Positions 30,638 through 37,225 of a stretch of 64,000 nucleotides of DNA are shown here, piece after piece. The stretch lies in the NCBI GenBank assembly GCA_947644595.1, contig CANSAE010000002.1:62001-126000 (forward strand). The letters run 5' to 3'. A model generated the notes under the pieces. It had not been told where the DNA came from. It searched no databases and saw only the letters and a program-made list of their open reading frames with translations. This DNA comes from an uncultured Clostridia bacterium (GTDB lineage: Bacteria; Bacillota; Clostridia; Oscillospirales; Oscillospiraceae). Both the position numbers and the translations under genes were made by a program. Position 1 is the first letter of the stretch. Each line of letters starts with the position of its first letter.

Positions 30638-30817
30638 ACACAGGGACGCAAGAGGTCTCTGGATGTATGAATTTGCAGCAACGAATCGTTCTATCTTCCT
30701 ACCATCTCTTTTTCTATTCGTTTGGTGTATGTGTTGATTTTCCGGCACATAAAAGCTGCTACAAAATTTCCCAACAAGAAGTGGGCTGATTCAGGGTCAG
30801 CCCACTTCTTGTTTTTT
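30638..30817 (+). ncRNA. Candidate small RNA
   Basis: An independent transcription unit of about 180 bases from the promoter at 30604-30632 to a 17-bp terminator (30773-30789/30797-30813, then TTTTTT). ACGAAT (30684-30689) can pair with ATTCGT around a pyrimidine-rich loop (TCTTCCTACC, then TCTCTTTTTC), which could pair with ribosome-binding sites as in several Gram-positive sRNAs. An in-frame 40-codon reading frame from ATG 30667 exists but has no good ribosome-binding site and resembles nothing I know. 6S, SRP and tmRNA hallmarks are absent. Confidence 0.5.
30773..30817. terminator. Terminator of the candidate sRNA
   Basis: AACAAGAAGTGGGCTGA pairs perfectly with TCAGCCCACTTCTTGTT across TTCAGGG, followed by TTTTT on plus. 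It may also serve the CmpB-like gene from the other side. Confidence 0.9.
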
Positions 30818-31802
30818 ATTGCTCCACAAACACCATGTTGGCGAAGATTTTTTCCATCCGCTCATCGGGGAAGCGTTCGTCTACGAATTCCCAGAAGGGG
30901 CTGTCCGCTTCGTTCCCGGCCACCCGGTCGGTCCAGCGGTAGACGGACACGCAGGTCACGGCGATGTTTACCGCGAAAAAGACTGTGAAGGCGACGGTGA
31001 GTGCTTTGCCGAGCTTGTTGGGGACCTTTAAGATCCATTTGGACATGCGGGGATACAGGTCCTTGATCCACACCACGCCTAAAACGCCCCAGAACAGGGA
31101 GTACAGCAGGCAGATGCGGCCGTTGAGGTTGAAGGGCACCCCAGTATAGTCCCAGCTTCGGGTGCCGAGGATCAGCTCCTGGCCCCAGGAGCACAGGTAC
31201 TCCAACACGCTGCCCACCAGAAATCCGCCCAGAAAGGACAGCCATTTCCCCCGGTTGCGGTATTTGTACAGCGCCATGGTGAGGACCACTGCCCCTGCGC
31301 CGTATAGCAGGTTGAAGGGCCCGTACACCAGGCCGGAACGGCTTTCCAGGTACCCGTTTTTAATCAGGCACCAAATCAGCTCCGACACCACGCCGGCAAA
31401 GCTGCCCACAAAACAGACCAGCAGCAGCTTATACAGATTATTCCCCTGGGCAAAGTGGTGGGTGGTCTGCTCCTTTAAGTCGATCTCCGCGTTGGCGGGG
31501 GGATTGGGGAGGTACCATTTGCGGACCTTGCTTTTTCGCAGGTCCTTGTACCGGGCCCGGAGCTCATCCTCCACCTCCAGGGTCTCCTGGAGCGCCTGGG
31601 TGAGATTGGCCGCGGCGCGCTTGAGGCTGCCTACGGCGGACTGCACAGTGTGTTCCAGCTCCGGCGTGGGGGTATCCTGGGCCAACTCGCCGTAATAGTT
31701 CTGGCAGGACTGCCGGGTGCTGTCCACCGCGGAGAGCAGCTCTTCCGTGATGCGTTCCAGCTGCAGCTGCTGTTCCGGCACGGGCAGGACTTCCTGAGGC
31801 AT
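30816..31802 (-). CDS. CmpB-type putative ABC transporter permease with coiled-coil N-terminus
   Basis: A 328-residue membrane protein. Residues 1-95 are soluble and helical (LQLERITEELLSAVDSTRQS). Membrane helices follow from about 125, and the sequence YGAGAVVLTMALYKY with the conserved SVLEYLCSWGQELILGTRSWDY segment matches the PF06541 (ABC_trans_CmpB) family. That family is a common gut-Firmicutes membrane protein of unclear role. ATG 31802 follows AAAGGAGGG. A WIKDLYPRMSKWILKVP loop and a terminal helix end the protein. It is monocistronic. Confidence 0.75.
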   Translation of the reverse strand: MPQEVLPVPEQQLQLERITEELLSAVDSTRQSCQNYYGELAQDTPTPELEHTVQSAVGSLKRAAANLTQALQETLEVEDELRARYKDLRKSKVRKWYLPNPPANAEIDLKEQTTHHFAQGNNLYKLLLVCFVGSFAGVVSELIWCLIKNGYLESRSGLVYGPFNLLYGAGAVVLTMALYKYRNRGKWLSFLGGFLVGSVLEYLCSWGQELILGTRSWDYTGVPFNLNGRICLLYSLFWGVLGVVWIKDLYPRMSKWILKVPNKLGKALTVAFTVFFAVNIAVTCVSVYRWTDRVAGNEADSPFWEFVDERFPDERMEKIFANMVFVEQ

Positions 31803-31902
31803 GGGGATCCCTCCTTTCAAGGGGTCGTGAAACCGATGATACCATATTTCAAAGGAGGGGGCAAGGGGGAGACGGCGGGTTCACGGAAAGTTTACGAGCG
31901 CA

Positions 31903-32847
31903 TTATAGCTTTGCGATAAGCTTGGCTTTGATTTTGGTAAATTCCTGCTGAGTGATGATGCCGGCGTCCAGAAGGGATTTGGCTTTTTCCATTTTATCCA
32001 GAGGCGAAACCGCTTCATCCTCGTCCCCGATGCTGATTTCCACTGTGGGTTCGGTCTCTCGGGCGAGTTCCTCTTCACGGACGGTCATAAGGTCCTGCCA
32101 ATCGGCGTCCATGATAGATTCGGAATAGGCGAAGTGTGCACGTTCCAGCGCCGCGGCCAGCCGCTGGCCCATGGGACGCATGGTGGTCAATGTGATGCCG
32201 CCGGATACGATACCGCCCAGAATGGGCAGGACTTTTGCCACGCTTTTAGCGAAAACTTCTTTGGTCATTTTAAGGCCGATGGCTTTGCAAATGGATTTTA
32301 TGACAGGATAGTAAAAGGTTTTGGTCAGAGCTTTTTGCGGCAGCCGCTTCATCGCTTCTTTCGCAAGTTGAGAGGAAAGAAGGCGGACGCCCTGAGCCGC
32401 ACCGGAAACGCCGAACATAACGCCACAATACAGAACCAGTTGATTCATGATGGCTTCATCATCCGGCTGTTCTCTGCCCCAAAGATCTTCTTCTCCGTAC
32501 AGGTAAGCCAATTCCTGGGCCATTCGTAGGGCAACTGCGTAGAATTGCAGCACATCCGCAGGGATGGTAGCGGCCATGGCAAGCCCGCCGGGAATACCGG
32601 TCAAAAAGGATGCGCCGCTGGATGCCAGTGTCCGTTCATTGATGAGTTTTCGCGCGATACGCCGCAGGGCTTCTTTGGAATATCCCGCTGCGACAGGTCC
32701 GTCTTTTAAAATTTGCTGCAGACGGTCAGGTGTCGCGTCTTCGAAAATCTCACACAGGAACGTAGCCCGATTGACCTTCACACCGGGAATCTGCGCGGCG
32801 GTGCTGATTACATTTACAAGAGAAAATTCCGTATTTTGATAGCTCAT
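31903..32847 (-). CDS. EcsC-like protein with C-terminal SHOCT domain
   Basis: A 314-residue protein. The middle (residues 75-130, ASFLTGIPGGLAMAATIPAD then VLQFYAVALRMAQELAYLYG) and a second Gly-rich hydrophobic stretch (VLPILGGIVSGGITLTTMRP) match EcsC-family/DUF697-like proteins. The last 30 residues (KMEKAKSLLDAGIITQQEF) are a typical SHOCT motif, an oligomerisation tail. The gene starts after GAGGAGG. Function is unknown; EcsC homologues are associated with secretion or membrane homeostasis. It is monocistronic and codirectional with the CmpB gene. Confidence 0.75.
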   Translation of the reverse strand: MSYQNTEFSLVNVISTAAQIPGVKVNRATFLCEIFEDATPDRLQQILKDGPVAAGYSKEALRRIARKLINERTLASSGASFLTGIPGGLAMAATIPADVLQFYAVALRMAQELAYLYGEEDLWGREQPDDEAIMNQLVLYCGVMFGVSGAAQGVRLLSSQLAKEAMKRLPQKALTKTFYYPVIKSICKAIGLKMTKEVFAKSVAKVLPILGGIVSGGITLTTMRPMGQRLAAALERAHFAYSESIMDADWQDLMTVREEELARETEPTVEISIGDEDEAVSPLDKMEKAKSLLDAGIITQQEFTKIKAKLIAKL

Positions 32848-32988
32848 TATATTTCCTCCTCAAATGGATAGCGGTTAAATAAATAATAGCGAAAAATGTT
32901 GGCAGTGTCAAGAAAACGATAGGGATTCTTTACATCCGCTTCCCGCTGTGCTATATTGATGCTATTACAGGACCGGGAGGACAAGGGA

Positions 32989-33543
32989 ATGGAAAGTTTG
33001 CAGGGAAAATATGTCATTCTGGGCGTGACCGGGGGCATCGCCGCCTATAAAATGGCCGATACCGCCCATCTGCTGCGGAAAATGGGCGCGGATGTGCATG
33101 TCATCATGACGGAAAGCGCCACGAAGTTTATTACGCCCTTGACGTTTGAGATCCTCACCAACAACCGCTGTGTGACGGACCTGTTCGCCCGGGATTTTCA
33201 ATACGATGTGGCCCATATCTCCATGGCGACGGCGGCAGATGCTATCCTCATCGCGCCGGCGACTGCCAACACCATCGCCAAGCTGGCTCACGGCATGGCG
33301 GACAATATGCTGACCACCGTGGCCCTGGCTGCCAAATGTAAAAAGCTGGTGGCCCCGTCCATGAATACCGCTATGCTGGAAAATCCCTTTACCCGGGAGA
33401 ATCTTGCGGCGCTGGAAGCCCATGGGTTTGAACTCATTGCGCCGGAATCTGGGCTGTTGGCTTGCGGCGCCGTGGGGGCGGGGAAGTGTCCTTCCCCGGA
33501 GACCCTGGCGGAGCGTGTGGCCCGGCGCCTGGGCGGTAAATGA
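32989..33543 (+). CDS. coaC: Phosphopantothenoylcysteine decarboxylase, stand-alone CoaC-type flavoprotein
   Basis: A 184-residue HFCD-type flavoprotein. It has GVTGGIAAYKMADTAHLL (flavin phosphate loop), the catalytic His region AHISMATAADAILIAP, the substrate loop APSMNTAMLENPFTR, and the Cys-containing flap LLACGAVGAGK. Most bacteria fuse this domain to CoaB, but here it ends at the CoaC boundary, so CoaB must be encoded elsewhere. ATG 32989 was picked for the GGGA just before it and because it starts with the GKYVILGVTGG strand. It has its own terminator at 33659. Confidence 0.85.
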   Translation: MESLQGKYVILGVTGGIAAYKMADTAHLLRKMGADVHVIMTESATKFITPLTFEILTNNRCVTDLFARDFQYDVAHISMATAADAILIAPATANTIAKLAHGMADNMLTTVALAAKCKKLVAPSMNTAMLENPFTRENLAALEAHGFELIAPESGLLACGAVGAGKCPSPETLAERVARRLGGK

Positions 33544-33658
33544 CAGGAGGCGCTGGGAAACTGGTCGTTTCCGCGGTGACGAGAAGGCGGTCTGACGCCG
33601 CTTGAAGGCGTGCACTGCGGTGGAGAAAACTGACTTGCGCGGGACTGTGATATGGAAA

Positions 33659-33693
33659 CAACAAGCGGGGCAATGCCCCGCTTGTTGATTTTT
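33659..33693 (+). terminator. Terminator downstream of coaC
   Basis: AACAAGCGGGGC and GCCCCGCTTGTT enclose AAT, followed by GATTTTTTT. The 33544-33835 gap holds nothing else I can support. Confidence 0.9.
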
Positions 33694-33835
33694 TTGAGAA
33701 ATGTATCCGAAATCTGCGTTTAAAATTGTCTTAAAGAATAAATGCATCCGGAAAAAGGATTGCGTTATCTTTTTTGTCGAAAAATTTTGGTGTATGATAT
33801 TACCCGCTATCAAAAACAATGGTGGGGGAAGAACG

Positions 33836-34360
33836 ATGCTGATTTACGTACTTATCCTGGATGATCCCGAGGATCAGGAGAGCTTTGATAAAATGGCCAG
33901 AACCTACAAAGGACTGATGTTTACCGTTGCCAGAAATATTGTGAAGCAGGATCAGGACGCGGAAGATGCCGTGCAGAAAGCACTTTGGGCCGTCGCCCGG
34001 AATTATGATACCCTGCGGGGGAAGCCGGAACCCGTGGTGCGGAGTTATCTTGTGACTGCCGCGGAAAATCATGCCAAGAATATCTACAACACAAAGAAAC
34101 GGCGGCGGGAACGGAGCGGGGATTCCGAGCCGACCGGTCAGGTTTATCATTATGTGACGGACAACAAACTGGCGGAATGTATCCTGCAACTGCCGCTGGA
34201 ATACAGGGAAGTGATCCTTTTGAAGCATTTTCACGGATACACGCTGAAAGAAATCGCAAAGATTCAGGGCATCAGTCAATCCAAGTCGGAGAAGCGCCAC
34301 CGGGACGCTAAGCGGATCTTGAAGGCCATGTACGAAACGGAGGAAGCGTGTGAATTTTGA
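33836..34360 (+). CDS. ECF-type RNA polymerase sigma factor
   Basis: A 174-residue sigma-70 family protein. Region 2 is residues 15-75 (MARTYKGLMFTVARNIVKQD, QDAEDAVQKALWAV), and region 4 is 115-165 (LPLEYREVILLKHFHGYTLK, EIAKIQGISQSKSEKRHRDA). It lacks regions 1 and 3. ATG 33836 is chosen because GGGGGAAGA precedes it; the longer frame upstream is intergenic. It overlaps the following gene by 11 bases, the usual sigma/anti-sigma arrangement. Its regulon probably starts with its own operon (inference). Confidence 0.93.
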   Translation: MLIYVLILDDPEDQESFDKMARTYKGLMFTVARNIVKQDQDAEDAVQKALWAVARNYDTLRGKPEPVVRSYLVTAAENHAKNIYNTKKRRRERSGDSEPTGQVYHYVTDNKLAECILQLPLEYREVILLKHFHGYTLKEIAKIQGISQSKSEKRHRDAKRILKAMYETEEACEF

Positions 34361-35024
34361 GGATCAACTGCGGGAAGCTGCGGCGGAGGCAAACCGAATC
34401 ATTATGAGCAATTTACCGGAGCCGTCGGAATGTGTGCATGAGTTTTCACCGAAATTTGAACGTCAGCTGGCCCGGATGACCAGGCGGGCGGAGACTCCGG
34501 TGCGCTACTGCTTACAGCGGGCCGCCTGCGCGGCGCTGCTGCTGGGGCTTATTTTGGGTGCAGGTGTTGTTGTCAGCACAGATGCCGGCGCGCGGTTCCG
34601 CGGCTGGGTGAAGGAGCAGTATGAGACATGGACTCGTTATATCTTTGAAGGAGACAGTTCAAAGGCTCCTGTGGAACGGAAGGATTACCAATTATCATGG
34701 TTGCCGGAAGGGTATGAAGAAAGTACAGTGCGCGAGGAATTGGCCGGTCGGATGATTGTATACAAGAATGAAGATGATTTGCCAATACGATTCCACTATA
34801 CAACAAATCTTGAAAACAGAGATCTACTTGTTGATAGTGAGAATTTAGCGGAGACAATGATTCAGGTTTGCGGTAGGGATGCACAGCTATATGAACCAAT
34901 AGATGATAGAACGGCACCTACTATTGTTTGGATGAGTGAGGATGATAATGTATTATTTATTATATCTGGATATATAGAAGCGGAAGGACTTGTCAAAATG
35001 GCAGAAAGTGTTGAACAAATCTGA
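34350..35024 (+). CDS. Putative anti-sigma factor, single-pass membrane protein
   Basis: A 224-residue protein with a cytoplasmic part of about 65 residues, a transmembrane helix near 66-85 (AACAALLLGLILGAGVVVST) and an extracellular domain that resembles DUF4367 sensors (LSWLPEGYEESTVREELAGR). The GTG start 34350 overlaps the sigma-factor stop, with CGGAGGAAG before it. Codon use and base composition become notably AT-richer from about 34680 to 35900, suggesting recent or foreign sequence for the sensor half. Binding to the sigma factor is inferred from position. Confidence 0.75.
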   Translation: MNFEDQLREAAAEANRIIMSNLPEPSECVHEFSPKFERQLARMTRRAETPVRYCLQRAACAALLLGLILGAGVVVSTDAGARFRGWVKEQYETWTRYIFEGDSSKAPVERKDYQLSWLPEGYEESTVREELAGRMIVYKNEDDLPIRFHYTTNLENRDLLVDSENLAETMIQVCGRDAQLYEPIDDRTAPTIVWMSEDDNVLFIISGYIEAEGLVKMAESVEQI

Positions 35025-35126
35025 GCTATTTTGACAAAAAATAAAAAATTTAACGAATTTTTTCCGAAAATGCATTTTTCCATTGTCTAATGGAAGTAAG
35101 TATGAGAAAGCAGAGGTGTTTGGGAT

Positions 35127-35486
35127 ATGAAAAAGAGAGTGATTAGCTTAGCATTGTTGGTCTTGATGCTGTTGTCTGTAACCGTACAGGCTACTACTAA
35201 AGCAACTTTTGCTACGCCTGTTTTGACGTTTGATGGAAAGACAGCGCTTTGCTGTGTGGAAGTCTCTGCAGATAGAACGACTGATAAAATCGACATCACA
35301 GCGTCTTTGTGGCGGGGAAGTACATGTTTGGCAACTTGGACGGAATCCGGGTACGAATATGTGTGTCTCAACGAGAGCAAGGATGTGTCCATCCGCGGCG
35401 TGACTTATACGCTGAAAGCAGATGTGACAGTCAACGGCAAAGCGTTGCCTCAGTTTGAGACCTCAGCAAAGTGTCCGCTCAATTAA
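35127..35486 (+). CDS. Small secreted protein of unknown function
   Basis: A 119-residue protein with a clear Sec signal peptide (MKKRVISLALLVLMLLSVTV, cleavage near VQA). The mature part has alternating beta strands (VCLNESKDVSIRGVTYTLKA), three to four cysteines (CC at 42-43, others near 66, 80 and 116) and no domain I recognise. It lies 102 bp after the anti-sigma gene in the same direction and could be a target of the ECF factor (inference). Composition is AT-richer than the rest of the window. Confidence 0.7.
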   Translation: MKKRVISLALLVLMLLSVTVQATTKATFATPVLTFDGKTALCCVEVSADRTTDKIDITASLWRGSTCLATWTESGYEYVCLNESKDVSIRGVTYTLKADVTVNGKALPQFETSAKCPLN

Positions 35487-35491
35487 CATCC

Positions 35492-35538
35492 TGCAGGCGT
35501 ACGCCTGCATCCCCGGAGGGAAAACTCCCTCCGGGGAT
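35492..35538. other. Two back-to-back palindromes after the secreted-protein gene
   Basis: TGCAGGCGTACGCCTGCA (35492-35509) is a perfect 18-bp palindrome. ATCCCCGGAGGG/CCTCCGGGGAT (35509-35538) follows as a long hairpin. There is no T-run, so it is a 3'-end structure rather than a clear terminator. Confidence 0.6.
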
Positions 35539-35677
35539 GATGTGGCTTGAATGTACACAAAACCGGCAAACAGACACCGCTTGGACTGACAGCATGGATG
35601 CCGCTGCGGCGGACCATCCGATCACAGGTGAATCGTGTTCCAAACCCTTAAACAGTGAAAACTGCGCAAGGAGGTGA
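35537..35677 (+). CDS. Possible short ORF coupled to the next
   Basis: A 46-codon frame beginning with tandem ATG codons at 35537 and ending in SENCARR. Its stop TGA (35675-35677) is inside the strong ribosome-binding site of the next frame. No convincing ribosome-binding site of its own is seen, and no family is recognised. It could be a leader or remnant. Low confidence. Confidence 0.3.
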   Translation: MMWLECTQNRQTDTAWTDSMDAAAADHPITGESCSKPLNSENCARR

Positions 35678-35681
35678 TCAC

Positions 35682-35828
35682 TTGAATCGAAACCTAAGCA
35701 TGGGAAATCCTGCATTTGTATCCACAGAACTTCATCATCAATACAGTCTGCGACAGAGCGTTTTTGTCCATGAAAAACGGAATTTGAACGTGTGTTGGCC
35801 CTGGGAACATAGAACAGAAAAACATTAG
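35682..35828 (+). CDS. Possible 48-residue ORF with a perfect ribosome-binding site
   Basis: The frame opens at TTG 35682 right after AAGGAGGTGATCAC, which matches the 16S rRNA anti-Shine-Dalgarno almost completely. It reads MNRNLSMGNPAFVSTELHHQ and continues to a TAG at 35826-35828. The product would be short, basic and His-rich with no known domain. Translation looks possible because of the extreme ribosome-binding site, yet the start is TTG and no homologue is recalled. It might be a remnant of a mobile element. Confidence 0.4.
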   Translation: MNRNLSMGNPAFVSTELHHQYSLRQSVFVHEKRNLNVCWPWEHRTEKH

Positions 35829-35869
35829 GGACTGCTGAAAAAGCAAATGTTTCCTTGAAATATAAAGAG

Positions 35870-35917
35870 AAAGCAAAGAGAGACACAGTTTTTATGCTGT
35901 GCCTCTCTTTGCTTTTT
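35870..35917. terminator. Bidirectional terminator
   Basis: A 19-bp stem (35870-35888/35897-35915) with one wobble and T-runs on both sides. It separates the AT-rich region from the minus binding-protein gene. Confidence 0.9.
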
Positions 35918-35923
35918 ATATGA

Positions 35924-37222
35924 TCATGGTTTGTTCAAAGCCGCGTCCTGCAGCGCATCAAAAGCTGCCATGCACTCATCAACGGTTGCGCCGGCCAGCA
36001 GGTCCCGCACGATCAGGCAGGTGTTGCCCCACTGCTCCACGTTCATCCCCGCATTGGAGCCCAGTACATAGACCCCCTCCTCGATTCGGTCATTGAGGGG
36101 CCGCAGGGAGGGGACACAGTCCACCTTTACGTTTTTGGAGGGAGAGATGACGCGGTTGGTCTCCGCAAAAAGCTGCAGTGCTTCGTCGGATATGATGACG
36201 TCCATCACCCGCATGGCATCCTCGGCGTGCTCCGCTTCCGCACCCACGGCCCAGCCGGTCATGGGTATCACCGGCATTTGCCCCCGGCTGCTGGGGAAAC
36301 CGATCACCTGCATTTCAAAATCGGTTTTTCCGTAGGCGGTCTCTGCGTTGGCCGCGTCCCAGTAGGCCATGACGATGGGGGTCTTTCCCGCCAGAAAATC
36401 CGCACCCTCCCCCTCAATGGCTTCGCTGACGAGAGCCTTCTCGGCGTCGATATAGCCCCGGTCGATGAGGGTCCGGAGGAATTCAAAGCCGGGACGCATG
36501 TAGTCGCTGTACCGGGCCCCGCCGCTGTTGAGCGCGGCGATCTCTGCCTGTGTGTTCCCGCCGTTGTACAGGTCGGCGTAGGCCTGGGCGAAGACAAAGG
36601 TCTCCAGCCACCAGCGGTTGGCGCCGATGGGGGTCTCGATCCCGTTCTCCCGGAATACCCGGCAGCATTCCAGAAACTCCTCCGGCGTGTTGGGCAGTTC
36701 CAGGTCATACTGTTTGAACAGATCCACATTGACGAACAGACCGTAGGCCACTACTTCCTGGGGGATGGCCACCAGCTTGCCGTCCACGGTGTTGGCGGTA
36801 TAAACGATCTCCCGCAGATTTTTGGCGCTGTCCAGCTCGGAAAGGTCCATCAGCCGGTCCTCCGCACCCAGGGTCAAAATGACGTTCGGGTTGAGCAGGT
36901 ACAGGTCATCCATATTGCTGCGGACCCGCTCCAGGGATACTTCGTCGTAGGTTTTGTCCTGATAGTCTTCCGCTGTGTAGGTCCAATAGTCCACACGGAT
37001 GCCCAGCTGCGCTTCCGCCATGGCTACCGTCAGGTCAGCGGCGGTCCGGGCTACGTTCTCTGCGTTGGGGTTGGATTTCTCCATGGGGCTGAACAGGCTG
37101 ACGATCTGTTTTTCTTCTGTACTCTGAGAAATCAGGTTCTTGGGGTCGTCCTCCGGACTGCCGCAGGCGGTCAGCGATAGGAGTGTCAATAGTGACAAGC
37201 AGGCGGAAATCCACTGTTTCAT
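35924..37222 (-). CDS. Family 1 extracellular solute-binding lipoprotein, kinase-linked
   Basis: A 432-residue lipoprotein: MKQWISACLSLLTLLSLTAC has lipobox LTAC. The mature protein has two-lobe sugar/oligosaccharide-receptor features (VDGKLVAIPQEVVAYGLFVN, PNTPEEFLECCRVFRENGIE and PVIPMTGWAVGAEAEHAEDA). No permease or ATPase gene is near. Instead the gene lies 3 bp after a hybrid histidine kinase, so it more likely presents a ligand to the kinase sensor domain than feeds a transporter (inference). ATG 37222 is preceded by AAAGGATT. A bidirectional terminator ends the transcript. Confidence 0.85.
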   Translation of the reverse strand: MKQWISACLSLLTLLSLTACGSPEDDPKNLISQSTEEKQIVSLFSPMEKSNPNAENVARTAADLTVAMAEAQLGIRVDYWTYTAEDYQDKTYDEVSLERVRSNMDDLYLLNPNVILTLGAEDRLMDLSELDSAKNLREIVYTANTVDGKLVAIPQEVVAYGLFVNVDLFKQYDLELPNTPEEFLECCRVFRENGIETPIGANRWWLETFVFAQAYADLYNGGNTQAEIAALNSGGARYSDYMRPGFEFLRTLIDRGYIDAEKALVSEAIEGEGADFLAGKTPIVMAYWDAANAETAYGKTDFEMQVIGFPSSRGQMPVIPMTGWAVGAEAEHAEDAMRVMDVIISDEALQLFAETNRVISPSKNVKVDCVPSLRPLNDRIEEGVYVLGSNAGMNVEQWGNTCLIVRDLLAGATVDECMAAFDALQDAALNKP

Positions 37223-37225
37223 ATT

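Noticed and set aside
30638..30817. 6S RNA, SRP RNA or tmRNA as identity for the small transcript
   Set aside because: The conserved features of these RNAs (6S end-pairing with central bulge, SRP GGAAGCA tetraloop region, tmRNA tRNA-like end) were not seen.
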